Below are positions 20,115 to 31,659 of a DNA stretch of 64,000 bases, piece by piece. Within the stretch, counting starts at the first letter, position 1. Each line of letters starts with the position of its first letter. This DNA comes from Siphonodentalium dalli (lineage: Eukaryota > Mollusca > Scaphopoda > Gadilida > Siphonodentaliidae): positions 208,364,151-208,428,150 of the forward strand of contig CP136065.1 in the NCBI GenBank assembly GCA_032622095.1, in the 5' to 3' direction. Position numbers and translations under genes: made by a program. The notes under the pieces were generated by a model that had not been told where the DNA came from, made no database searches, and saw only the letters and a list, made by a program, of their open reading frames with translations.

Positions 20115-20641
20115 TTAAAGATGGATTATCTCTTTAAATAACAAATTTGAAATAGTTGCGAGGGTATAAAATAATAAATATGAACTGAAAACCCCTGTCC
20201 GGGAAGGCTTCTATTAATTAATATTGATTTTATTTCGAATATTTTATTGGGACCGTTTATTTGTCTATTTTTAGAACAGACCATTCGGGTGATACCATAT
20301 AGCGATATTGAGCATTAGGCTGTTCCTATGGCTACGTACCGAACGTCAAATGTCCCGATTGATTAGTTGTATTGTTTTATTCCATAGTTATAAGCGACAA
20401 TGAGTATAATCAACGTTTATTTGTGACAAAATTACACAATAAAATTTATGGTATCTGTTAACAGTAACCATTATTGTTCGTTAGCTAAATAACCACACCT
20501 ATTCAGACCAGAAAATATTCGAAATAAAATTAATATTAATCGATAGAAGCATTTCCGGACAGGAGTCTTCGATTCAGATCTAATATTTTATACCCCGGTA
20601 ACTATATAATACATGTTTACAAAGAGATAATCCACCTTTAA
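20115..20641. mobile_element. MITE with TTAA ends, copy 1
   Basis: One of four copies (also 33304-33841, 38464-38991 and 52192-52594). The ends are TTAAAGATGGATTATCTCTTT and the mirror AAAGAGATAATCCACCTTTAA. The interior carries shared landmarks, including GATACCATATAGCGATA and GTTAACAGTAACCA. TTAA lies at both ends in every copy, so it may be the target duplication (as in piggyBac) or part of the inverted repeat. No coding capacity. Confidence 0.75.
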
Positions 20642-21504
20642 TGCGATCAGTTTTAGAATTGAGTATCCCACAACAGGTTGGACACCAAAGTTATTAAATA
20701 CTATCTAAAAATTCCTTTCCGATTGATTGTCCACTCAGCGAATTTAACTCAAGATGCTGTACAGATATCACCAAAACGTCAATCATATTACAATTGTAGC
20801 ATAGTTATTATGTGCTATAGAACTATATGTCAAGCTGTTGGGCTTTGATTTATTTGATCTGCTGAGCCCAGAAAGTTATTACTATGTTGTTGTTGCTGTT
20901 GACGGGCAACACTTTGTCTGAATCGTTAAGTTTTATTTAGGCAGAATGTTAAATTCACTACCATGACGTCACGAACACTCATGTCCTATTTACCAATTTG
21001 ATATTGCTGGTCAACCGTTGAAAATAGGCCAATTTGTCGATAGGGTGACTTTATAAATAGTCGTACCATACATAGCTTCCACCAAATCCGACAAGGTTCA
21101 GAACCAGTTTCGTAAATGTTAAAGATTTACCTTCCAAAAACAGTTAGTTACAACTTGTTCTACCGAGGGTATGGGTATCTAGAAAAATAAGGTCCTTTTT
21201 GGATTTGGTCGCTCCACGATATCTGTCTATCCGAATTTACGTGTATTTAACAGAAAGGCGCATTGAAGTCTGTTGAACTAATAATAAATTCATCTTCGAA
21301 CACAAATTGCACAATGTGCGGGTCCCGTTAAAACGGGGCCACTCCATCAATTTACGGATCGTGATTTAGTTATATATATCATATTTCTTGAGGCACTGGT
21401 TCAGAATGAGTGATCATTGCTTCAGCGTTCTTGCTTCGGTGTGTGTGAACAAATTATATGCATGTACATATCAGCACGTGAAGCTATGTCTCTTTTTTAT
21501 ACAG
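20642..21504. other. No feature seen upstream of astacin exon
   Basis: I looked here for the preceding astacin exon (an expected Cys-containing stretch before the zinc motif) and did not find one. The first exons must lie further upstream or be unrecognisably short. Confidence 0.4.
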
Positions 21505-21711
21505 TACAAACACACACCCCTGCATGAATTGGGTCATGCACTCGGATTGTTCCACGAGCAGTCAAGTGTTGATCGAGACGACTTCGTCACAATAAACTTG
21601 GAGAACGTTGTGGAGGGACACGAACACAATTTTGATAAACATAGCGATTCAGAATTATCCCACTTTGGTACAACATATGATTACTACAGCGTCATGCATT
21701 ATGGAAAACAT
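21505..21711 (+). CDS. Astacin-family metalloprotease, catalytic exon
   Basis: This exon encodes YKHTPLHELGHALGLFHEQS through DYYSVMHYGKH. The zinc site HELGHALGLFHE fits HExxHxxGxxHE (three His ligands and the catalytic Glu). SVMHY is the astacin Met-turn whose Tyr is a further ligand. DRDDFVTINLENV and GHEHNFDK are further family-typical segments. The acceptor TTTTTTATACAG and donor GTAAGT bound 207 bases, ending in phase 0. The product is a secreted or membrane-bound zinc endopeptidase, used in animals in matrix processing, digestion, hatching or shell-associated secretion; which applies here is unknown. The propeptide and the N-terminal half of the domain are not in view. Exons 22940-23072 and 30082-30191 complete the C-terminus, giving 149 visible residues. 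Confidence 0.93.
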
Positions 21712-21819
21712 GTAAGTATTAGTTATGGATTATTTTCCATGAGTTATTGACAAAGTGTTTAGAAAACATAACTATTACGTTTTGACGCTAAACTTGATGC
21801 AATAATTCGAAGTGCCAAT

Positions 21820-22140
21820 GTGTGGTCTATGATCAGCATATATATGATTCACGATCCGTGGTGTATGGTCAACGTCTATGAACACGATCCGTGGTGTGAG
21901 ATCAGCATCTATGGTCTGAGGTCTATGATCAGCATATATGATCCATGATCCACGGTGTAAGATCAGCATATATGATCCACGATCCGTGGTATGATCGGCA
22001 TCTATGATATGAGGTCTATGATCAGCATCTATGATCCATGATCCACGGTGTATGATCAGCATATATGATCCACGATCCGTGGTATGATCGACATCTATGA
22101 TCCACGATATGTGATGTGTGGTGTGTGATCAGTATCAGCT
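21820..22140. repeat. Degenerate minisatellite in astacin intron
   Basis: Irregular repeats of GATCCACGATCCGTGGT and ATGATCAGCATCTATGA lie about 30-50 bp apart. They create a spurious open frame on the minus strand. CACGATCCGTG-type dyads could form small hairpins. Confidence 0.8.
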
Positions 22141-22939
22141 ATGCTACAAGTGAGCTGTGTCGTTTTTTTAATCTTGACCATCTTATCCGATCAGAATGGA
22201 TGAAATGTTGTAATGTTTTGTCTGTTCAGATATTTTTCAGATATAAAAACAATTCGTGCTTTTTATAATTTGTTCCGTTTACTACGAGATTTGATAATTT
22301 CTTCAGAATAGTTATATATGAATATCAGTCAGGACAACTCACAGGATCACACAATTCATCAATTTAGTATGAGCATATTATTTAAAGGGATACAGGGGAC
22401 AGTGGTTAGAATATGAAAAATAAAAAAAGTTTGTACAACCATTGTCACTAAGAAGAACTTGGAAAACTAGATAACATTGAGCTTAATCCTAGCATTGATA
22501 TCAGTGTTGATATGTCACATGTTAAAACCTATGTTATGTAAACCTTATGGCTACAGTGACAGCCACTTTATCATCAAACAGTTGATATCAAAACATAAAG
22601 GACGACATTATAAAAGTCAGAACAATGATCAATAATCCATAAAACACATATTTTCAAATAACACGGTTCATTTGGAATTTAATTTGGCGACGTTTATTGA
22701 CTTTCATGGTAACAGTAATGTGTACAAACACCATTAATATAACTGAGAACAAAGTCTATCTAATGTCCTTATTCTGCTGATTAATAAATGTGTATCAGAA
22801 GAATGATGTCAGTTTATTAAATACAATAATAAAATAATTATTATTTTGAAAGACTTCTAATTCCACATGTACGTGAATCATAAATATAAACATTATATAT
22901 ATATGCAAACACCTTAAACATCTGTATTCCATCTCACAG

Positions 22940-23072
22940 TTTTTCAGCATCGACCGCGATAATTTAAATACAATCACAACGAAAGATAGTAGTGTCCAAG
23001 ATGTAATAGGAACAAGTGTCACCAGGACCTTCCAGGACGCGAAGATAATGAACACCATGTATTCGTGCAATG
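22940..23072 (+). CDS. Astacin, exon encoding the end of the catalytic domain
   Basis: It reads FFSIDRDNLNTITTKDSSVQ then DVIGTSVTRTFQDAKIMNTMYSCN, directly continuing YGKH. This matches the end of astacin domains (the FS..., TI, IG, then D...N.LY.C pattern), including the last disulfide Cys. I chose the acceptor CTCACAG before 22940 because the competing TTTTTCAG acceptor 8 bp further on would give an immediate frame failure. The donor GTAAGT follows G at 23072, leaving phase 1. Confidence 0.88.
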
Positions 23073-24009
23073 GTAAGTGGTTAACTAGGTCGTCTTTTGA
23101 AATGGACATGATCCTTTGAAACTCAAAAATTGCGTGAGTAATTGTGTAGTATTGGGACAACATTATGTTTTTTTAAATACACATTACCGATATGTACCTG
23201 ACATACTAATCTAACACAACATAACGATGCAATGGCCAGTTTACAACTATTTCCTTTTCTGGCATTGACTCATCGAAACGCTTCTTAGTCAATACCATAA
23301 ATCGCATACACGCTCGTTAGTATTTAAAATTATGTCTAGTGTGTCTAAAACTATTTATAACTTACATAGTGTCAGGAACCCACATCACCAATCAAGTGTC
23401 TAACCCGAAGAGGTTTTGATTTTAAATATGTTTAAAAATATATATAATAATGTTTGACTGACGGGATATGCTAAATATGAGCTGTGGAAATTCCCAATGC
23501 ACGTTCAATAATAGGTAATCGTTAAACAAAACTTATATACAACTGACATTTTGAACGTCAAATACACCTCAATCATTTAATAGATGTGTGTAAAATGTAC
23601 ATAACCGCTTCCACGTGTAAGGTCCGTAACTCGATCCTGCAACAAATATCTAACTCAACCGTATTATGCGTTCCAGATAGCAGCTATCCAGATGTCTCAA
23701 GCGACGGTTTAAATATTACATCAGTGACGTAGGTTCCTGTGCCTGATAAAGTTATCGACCAATTTCGATCATGTAATTTGAGACGAGCGAACATCATTAT
23801 GTATAATAAATAAAATACGAAACAGCCTCAGTTCGCCCAACGCAGCGTGCCTTCCTTTGTGAGCATTTGCGGAAAATGACCGACATCCATTTTCCACAGT
23901 GACCTGTTGCGACGGGCATTAGCAACCACCTGATTATTTGTTAGATCGTGTTATGAGAGCCAGCTATCCCGCTGCTAATAGCCGGCTTCGTTTTCGCCGC
24001 GCATCACTA

Positions 24010-25025
24010 GAATGCGGTGTGACTAAATACCGCCCGGGACTGCCCGGGGCCGCTCGAGACCATCGGGACCACCCGGGCGCCCCCATGAGCCCGTTGACAC
24101 TATATCTCAACGTTATAAGGTAGCGACATACCACCTGAAGGCAACAGAGAAAATTTTACTCGCTCGTCTCCGGTCGGTGTTATTAACCCCGCAAATGCCG
24201 ATATTGGCTTAAAGAGCCCGAGAGAGCCCGTGTGTTTTCGTGTGTTTTCGCGTTAGTACAATACCACCTGAGTGTGACAACCAAATATTGACTCGCTGCC
24301 GTGTCCACGGCCAATGTTATTAATCCCTCAAAATCCGGTAAAATACGGTACACACAAAAAGAGCCCGGGACCGCCCGGGAGAGCTCTCGCGCCCCTATGG
24401 GCCCGTGGAAACTATATCTTGACGTTAGAAGGTAGCGACATACCACATGAGGGCAACCTAGAACGTTTTACTCACTAGCTCGTCTCAGGTCGGTGTTATT
24501 AACCCCGTCAATGCCGATATTGGCTTTGATAGCCCGGGAGAGCCGGAGACGAACGAGTGAGTAAAATGTTCTAGGTTGCCCTCAGGTGCTATGTCGCTAC
24601 ATTATATAACGTCGATATATAGTGTTCACGGGCCCATGGGTGCGCCCGGGCGGTCCAGTGTTCTCCCGACCTGTTCTGGGCTCTTTTTGTTTATATGGTA
24701 TTTTACCGAATTTGAGGGGTGATAATAACACCGGTCGTGGACGCGTCAGCGAATCAATATCTGGATGTCACACTCAGTTGGTATTGCACTACCTTTCATC
24801 TTCATCATAAAAATATACTGTCCGAAAACACGCGAAGACACCCGGGCTCTCCCGGGGTCTCTTAGCCAATATCGGCATTTGCAGGGTTAATAACACCGGG
24901 CGGAGACGACCGAGCGAGTAAAACGTTCTAGGTTGCCCTCAGGTGGTATGTTGCTACCTTATAACGTCGATATATAGTGTCCACGGGCCCATGGGGGCGC
25001 CCGGGCGGTCCCGTTCGCTCCCGGT
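24010..25025. repeat. 1-kb GC-rich nested palindrome in astacin intron
   Basis: The left half carries two like-oriented modules (about 24040-24210 and 24370-24530). Each has GGGCGCCCCCATG-like sequence, AACGTTATAAGGTAGCGACATACCACCTGA, a TTTTACTCGCTCG segment and GCCGATATTGGCT. The right half carries the same modules inverted (about 24540-24670 and 24843-25020). The spacer segments are also mirrored (CGGTAAAATACGG against GGTATTTTACCGAA). The centre of symmetry is near 24536. It is much richer in CCCGGG than its surroundings and looks like a fold-back element. No frame with coding support. Confidence 0.8.
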
Positions 25026-25029
25026 CGTT

Positions 25030-25385
25030 CCGACAATACGCACATGATCGTCCTATAATGTGCAAATATGATCATATTGGATTATTTGAGTCTGAACTAA
25101 GCAGATAATGGACTCATATCCGTTATTCCGTTTTATGGCGCTGGCCACAGTGAAAACACACATGAAAGAGCGTACACCTCGCAAGTTGGTTTATTTGTGT
25201 CATTTTCTGCAGATAATTAATTTATAATGAAGCCATTATGAGTCGATAATGTGACTACAGCGCTCACATTTTCAGTTCATTACCGACTCAAAATGAGACG
25301 ATTCTAAGAATATTATCGATCTAAAACAAATGTTATTATAAGCAGATAATGTGCGGGTTTTTGAGAGAACTAAATTATAATTTGG
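25030..25385 (+). mobile_element. Partial copy of the GAGAGAAC-ended hAT-like MITE
   Basis: Matches 41144-41514 in order: ATACGCACATGATCG, AAGCAGATAATGGACTCATA, GGCCACAGTG, GAGTCGATAATGTGACTA, CGATTCTAAG and GCGGGTTTTTGAGAGAAC. The extreme ends are not preserved. It abuts the palindrome at 24010-25025. Confidence 0.7.
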
Positions 25386-25979
25386 GCAGAGCAGTCCTTT
25401 TGAATTCTAAAAATATTTGCCTATTTTCGACCCTTTTCGGCTCACATTGTTTTCGGCCCAAATTCACGACATACGTCAGGTGGTCATTTGTCACAATTTC
25501 TGATTTTTTTCGTATAAGAAATAAGTAATGGAATTATGTTGGTAATTAAATCTTCATGTAATAATCTCTTGCTTTCTGTGCGTTCGCGGTATCAGAACTG
25601 GTATATAAATACCCGACATACAGACTTATATGCACCAAAATTACTTACTAAATTGATATATTCGCCAACTGCAATCCACGTTAGCATGGAACAGTTGACA
25701 AAGGTTCTTTAATTGACCGTATGAATAGCTCACTAACAGTGAAGGCTCTTTATTATCACATGCTGGAGAACTGAAAGTGTCAATGACACTGTAGGTCAAC
25801 TTGGAAATGGGATAATGATATATATTACAGTCCATATAGTGATAGGGAACTCGGACAGTTCAATTGCTGATGTAACTAGAGGTAATCCTGAATACGCATG
25901 AACATTTTGGGATCGGATCGGATCGGATGCAAAAGTTTGGCTGTATGGAGCGCCAAAGGATGCAGTAATACTACTAGAA

Positions 25980-26570
25980 AGAGTAAAATCTGAGATGGCT
26001 CCCATCTACAGGTCACTCGAAGATCCATCTGAAGTTTGGCGATGATCGGATGAGGGAATTTAGTCATACAAAGATTAAAATCCAAGATAGCCATTGGCGG
26101 CCATATTTTTCAATGAAATACGAAAAAGTTGAAGGTTCCCATCAAGTGGTCATCCAAACGATTCATAAGAAGTTTGGTGATAATCGGATGAGGGAGATGG
26201 CCTGTAGGTTGTGTCGACAGATTTAGTAATTCAAAGAGTAAAACCCCAAATATCCAAATGGGGTTTGGTGACGATCGGGTGAGGTATGTGGACTACGTAC
26301 TGTAGGGTGTGCCAAACGATTTAGTCGCGCAAAGAGTAAAATCCAAAATGGCTGTCGAAATTATTTCGATAGCTCCCATCTAGAGGTGATTATAAACATG
26401 CGTGTAAATGTTCAAAACAATTCTCCAATTCTGCCGGATTCAAATTTGAAATTCGGGATGGCTGCTGGCGGCCATGTTTTTTAACGAATTTCGGAGAGAA
26501 AAAAACGATAGGTTCATGCAGGGTTTTTTTTTGACGGATCACGGACGCCAACCCATAGCAATAGCACAGA
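25980..26570. repeat. Diverged ~160-bp repeats (CCAAGATGGC family), block 1
   Basis: About three to four decayed units contain GAAGATCCATCTGAAGTTTGG, GATGATCGGATGAGGG, TTAGTCATACAAAGA and AAGATGGC.GC.GGCGGCCAT. They are related to the blocks at 31660-32600 and 39000-39890. Confidence 0.7.
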
Positions 26571-27768
26571 CTTGACTTCAAGATGAGCTTAAAAGGATCA
26601 TAATCTGCGCGGCATTTGTCATGACTCCAATGGGTTATGTATGGTCATTCAATAAGTATAATTATAGTTTATAACCCATTTGGGTATATGTACAAGAAAT
26701 ACAGACCAAGGCGCGCAGCACTTTAGTCAGTAATTATTGTAAAGATAACCTGGCGGGTTATCAAATATTTATCTCACCCGAGGAAAACGGAATTGAGCCA
26801 CATTGAATACGACGATCACATAACTTACCATTCAATAAAAGGTTAATTGTATATTCATTGTTAAATGCTCGTGGAGAGTCAGAGCACTTGCATTAGTATT
26901 ATTTATCAGCGTTGATAAACCATGTTGACTCTGAAGTCGTTTGATACTGACGATGTATATTTTGATAAAACTGATTCTGTTTCGGTTGTTAGTGTTATTT
27001 TGATTTTGTTGCCGTAATGCACTTATCGTTCAGAACTCAGAAGGCAATGTTCCGGTTGTGTTCGCACATTCTGACTCAGGAGTGAAACTATTCCACCGGA
27101 CATGAAGTATCGTTTTACGGGTAGCCAATAAGTGGTAAGTGTGTGTCTGACCAAGTAACACATCATGTAGGTTTAGCGAAAATTACACCTAGCATCCCGG
27201 GATGACACTACAATGTCATAACTAAATGCTGGTTGACGGATCGAAAGCTTTTTGATGTGTCAGATTAGGATAAGCTGAAAGAAAAATTGCCTGAAACCAA
27301 TTAGTCATATAACATTTTATTTGATGTGAAGTTGGTACCAAATGTATTGATGATAAGAGAAAGAGGGAATCTGCAAAGCATATGAAAATAGGGGGAATAA
27401 CGGAACAGTGATCCAATTTTGTGCTAATACCTGATTCCTCGTTCACTTGTCATACATTAAGGATGGAGGGCAGTGGCCCGGAGCGGTTTTAAAAAATTAG
27501 GAAAATAATTCCCAACGTACGCACCACAATATCTTAATTAACAAAACCCAAAAGTTAACATTTATAATTTATAAATGAAATCACCAGAGAAGAAAAGAGC
27601 CAAAGCCAATAAGATATTCATTAGTTGCAAGTTGCTAATCCGTGCCATAATAAACGTATGCACACCAACTATTCCGCCTTACTTTATAAAGTATAAAGGC
27701 ATTATTATAAAGTATAAAGGCATTATTATAAAGTTTATTTTTGTTTCTGATGCAGCCATTCGCGATGA
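26571..27768. other. Intron stretch with no recognised feature
   Basis: No exon-like sequence or conserved repeat was noticed, apart from a 22-bp duplication (AAGTATAAAGGCATTATTATAA) repeated about twice at 27689-27735. Confidence 0.4.
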
Positions 27769-28110
27769 AACCTCTAATCTGCCTCGGTTGAGGGTGTTAA
27801 TATGATAACCTCTAATCTGCCTCGGTTGAGGGTGTTAATATGATAACCTCTAATCTGCCTCAATTGAGGGTGTTAATATGATAACCTCTAATCTGCCTCA
27901 ATTGAGGGTGTTAATATGATAACATCTAATCTGCCTCGATTGAGGGTGTTAATATGATAACCTCTAATCTGCCACGATTGAGGGTGTTAATATGATAACC
28001 TCTAATCTGCCTCAATTGAGGGTGTTAATATGATAACATCTAATCTGCCTCGATTGAGGGTGTTAATATGATAACCTCTAATCTGCCGCGATTGAGGGTG
28101 TTAATATGAT
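27769..28110. repeat. 38-bp minisatellite, exactly 9 copies
   Basis: The unit is AACCTCTAATCTGCCTCGG followed by TTGAGGGTGTTAATATGAT. There are nine contiguous units (342 bp) with substitutions only at CTCGG/CTCAA/CACGA/CGCGA and one C/A site. There is no length variation. Confidence 0.95.
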
Positions 28111-28834
28111 ATAGTTATCCTTCTTGGTATGCTCTGAACATCATCGCTATATTTATGTTATAAAACTAGTCCACTTTACTGTCCATGCAGGGAATGTGAT
28201 AAGACATTATACATAAAATTATCCCTCGATACATATATATTACTGTATATCCTGGAATCTAAAACTTGATAGTAACAGATAAACTACCGTTAAAGATACC
28301 ACTAGTTTCTGTAGTAAGAATGGAATAAGACTGCTTGATGGTGTGACTAATTATATATTGATGTAGCATCTGATCCCAATGGTATTTATTCGTTTATTTC
28401 GAAATTTGTTAACTAACATGTTTCGGCCGAATGCGTTAACAAAGTGTACAAGTAACCCAAACGCTATGACATATCGCATTAAGCGATACAGCTAAGAACC
28501 GTAAACTACTTTGGCCAATTATTGCCTTCACCATCTTGTGTAAAAGATGGCTATGTTCTTTATGAGAATTTTTGTCCATGTTATGTCATTTATTGATGTC
28601 CATTATTTAGTTATATCAAGGCTTTTAAAATTTGATTTTCCGAACAAATAAACTGATATCTTAATTCTTGGAACGAACTGGAATGATCCTTAACGGGACA
28701 TTCAATGATTGTAAAGCTAAAAAGGAAGTTACTGCGATGGTGCAGTGCTTTTCGTAACATTTCTAATGGAAATGGTCCGATTATGACGCGATGTACGATC
28801 ACAAGCATACGGTATATCAACGTGGGTACGAGCT

Positions 28835-29400
28835 ATCAAACAACCGTTAAATGATCATGCGTTAAATGATCAACGTGTACATTATATGATCAACGTAGGT
28901 TCGATCCATCAAACATACGTTAAATGATCATGCGTTAACCCTTTACCCAACAAACCGGCCAAAAACGGCCAAATAAAGCTGCAACAGCCTAAATTATCTT
29001 GGGTCTCAATAAAACCATACAAATATGGATATCATTGGAACCGGCTCATTGACCACATTGTGATGGTTACAGTTATGCCCTGTGCCAATGCATTCTCTTA
29101 TATATGCGAGTCGACCATAGGTCGCCTCGCATATATAAGAGAATGCATTGGCCTAAAAAAATCTGTTTTTAACACTTTTTACCATTTTTTCTTACATTCT
29201 TTAACAATTTTATAATTTTTAATGTGTTAAGACAATGCATTCTCTTATATATGCGAGGCGACCTATGGTCGACTCGCATATATAAGAGAATGCATTGGCA
29301 CAGGGCCGTTCTGTTGGGTAAAGGGTTAAATGATCAACGTGTACATTATATGATCTGCATGGTACGATCTATCAAACATACGTTCCAAAAAAAAACTGAT
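28835..29400. repeat. ~70-bp tandem repeat split by a MITE
   Basis: Units read GTTAAATGATCATGCGTTAA, then ATGATCAACGTGTACATTAT and a segment with CATCAAACATAC. The second unit is interrupted at its TTAA by the element at 28939-29325 and resumes at 29326. Confidence 0.75.
28939..29325. mobile_element. piggyBac-like MITE with twin hairpins, copy 1 (387 bp)
   Basis: TTAA flanks both ends (28935-28938 and 29326-29329). The terminal inverted repeat is CCCTTTACCCAACA against TGTTGGGTAAAGGG. TTAA plus CCCTTT is the piggyBac signature. Inside are two large hairpins, 29084-29152 and 29232-29299. Each has GCCAATGCATTCTCTTATAT arms around GTCGACC/GGTCGCC, and the two are mirror images of each other. 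No coding capacity. Confidence 0.85.
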
Positions 29401-30081
29401 TGCATCATCTACGTGAAAGATACCATCCACATAAACGATGCGAACTCGACGTGTACATTTGATAATACAAACTGAGAAAATTCCGGCCTTCGTGAGTTGG
29501 GATTATACCGCCTCAAGAAAGGTTTATCGAATCAGTGTATTGACGAGGGTGTTCTCTCGTATTCAAATTGATCTAGGTCAGTGCACAGAATGATTCATCT
29601 GGACGTCAAAATGACCGGTTTTGTTCGACAAAAATAGTGGATTTGTTTACTTCAGTTAAACGCAACTTATTCCGAAGCTAAGTTCACAAATTCAACTGCT
29701 CATTTGCCCTGATGTTAGTATTGGGGCAGACATTTGTAATTGTTTTATATCACAAGTGCTTATAATGTCCTATTCTGATTGCTAAAACATTATCGAATTA
29801 GTTATGCTTGCCAAAGGACCAGTAATAATATCTATCTCATCATTCACAGTCATTTTATTTTTTATTTCAGTCATCTTTATCTTTATTTTAGTCATCAATA
29901 TTTTTAAGAACCATCTGAAGAAATGCATATCAGCTTCAAACAATCTTAACCTGGAAAACCAACTACATTTCCTGCATGAGGATAGTTCGGAGTCGGAATA
30001 TGATATTTTGTTTCATTGGGAGGTGTAGGAAGACGATCATATTACTGAATAAAATATATCTATCTATCTATCTCGTTTCAG

Positions 30082-30191
30082 CCGGTTGTCCACCCGACCC
30101 GAACTGCGTCTCGGGATACCAGTCAGACCAGGGAGCTGGATGCGTATGCTATTGCCAGGGCACGGTACCAACTGATGTTGTGAAATGCTAA
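30082..30191 (+). CDS. Astacin, last exon with Cys-rich tail
   Basis: Following acceptor CTCGTTTCAG, the exon joins in phase (G+CC gives Ala) to read AGCPPDPNCVSGYQSDQG, then AGCVCYCQGTVPTDVVKC and stop TAA at 30189-30191. The seven cysteines, with a CVCYC cluster, form a short Cys-rich C-terminal extension after the catalytic domain instead of EGF/CUB or MAM/TRAF modules. I do not recognise a named domain. The intron before it is about 7.0 kb. The join is supported by phase and by the astacin ending in the previous exon. No transcript evidence is available. Confidence 0.8.
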
Positions 30192-30281
30192 CGCTTGAAT
30201 GTTCACAAAATTCAATATTCATTCAAGATTCAAAGAAATTGATTTGATAATCATGTATATATATAACAATAAGTGTAAAAT

Positions 30282-30292
30282 AATAAAATAAA
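30282..30292 (+). terminator. Overlapping poly(A) signals of the astacin gene
   Basis: Two overlapping AATAAA hexamers lie about 90 bases after the astacin stop codon, in an AT-rich 3' UTR. Confidence 0.6.
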
Positions 30293-31659
30293 CCCGTGGC
30301 AATTAAACAAAGGTCCATAACTAATATGAAAAATTGACGGGCTGAATCCAAATCCGAACTTAACCCGTACCCTGGACCAGTAATTATGGGCATCACAAAA
30401 CAAGTAGCTACTTCCTGTGAATGTACAAATTCACACTGCAACACATTGACAGGAAATTCAAGATGGTAGCTGATTACGAATATCACGTTATCCGGAAGTG
30501 TACAGAAACAAAGGAACTCAGATCGATCTATTTGAAGCACTATTTATATAGAAGACCAAATGCCAAAACTGTTCAAGACTAGAAATAAAAAGACAATAAT
30601 GATTCTCTCATTCCATAAGGAAAGTCTGGGATATTTTCCACAAGTCAACCTAAGGTTATATCACTGGTAGTACACGTACACACCAAGTTTAAATTATCTA
30701 CATCCCGACCGTACAAGACCCCCGTCCACTGAACCTGAAATCCCGAACGGATATTATAAACAAATCTAAACACTCATGTATTCCTCGTGTGAAATTTATT
30801 GTTATATATGTCTTTAATTGAATATCTTGAAGTGATATATATGTTGTACTATCACTACTCGGCAATATATATGTATCGATGAAGAGACAATACATCGAAC
30901 AGAATGTGAACCAGACGGTAGCTATTACTTATTCATTCCCCATATGACCATTTGCAAGAGATCTGAGTGGGAAGTGCCCGCAAACATAGATATTCAAAAG
31001 AGGCTGTTGCATCAGCAACCGGTTTTGAATTCGTGTTAACATACTCACATATGAGAGTTTCAGGAGGGCTTAATTCTTAACCTTGGCGAAACATGACTGC
31101 CGCTAATCCCATTAGGGGGCCAGCAACCCCAAGGATTATCTCTTCGCCTGTTATATTACTTGCCGTGTGCCTCCGAATAACGATACCAGACATGATCAAC
31201 GTATTGCCTCACATCTTTATTTGTGAATCGGACAAACAATACGAGTTTTGCAATTTCAAGACACACCGTTTGTTATTTCCATAAAACTTTTAAGTCCCTC
31301 CAGCCATTTCAGGTTTGCCGTGTTTCTGTTATGGGTTAACTATACAGTTGGACTACGACGAAAAGGAAAGGAATGCAGTGGTTATGCAGATCGCGGTTTT
31401 TATTTATACATGGGTTTTTTTTAACATTACTTTCTAGATTTTTGTGAATTATTTCAAGATATTGTCTCGGGCGATTTACCCAGTAACAGCTATGCAGGAC
31501 TTATGGAAGTTGTGGCGTGTGTCGTAATGCTGTACTTGAATAGACACTTTGATTATTTAGTGCTGTTTTGAAGATATGTACTGACTTTTTAGCCAAATCA
31601 TTTAACACAGATTAGTGCAGTGCTGAGTAATGAATATAGAATGATAAAGATGAAACGTA
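30293..31659. other. Intergenic, no feature seen
   Basis: No exon with domain similarity, RNA gene or clear repeat was recognised. Confidence 0.4.

Noticed and set aside
21775-22062. Open frame on the minus strand, rich in DADHR/IIDADH
   Set aside because: It is translation of the GATCCACGATCCGTGG minisatellite inside an astacin intron.
29804-30028. Hydrophobic 74-codon frame just before the last astacin exon
   Set aside because: It lies in intron sequence, is AT-rich, and out of frame with the exon. Hydrophobicity is expected from T-rich codons.
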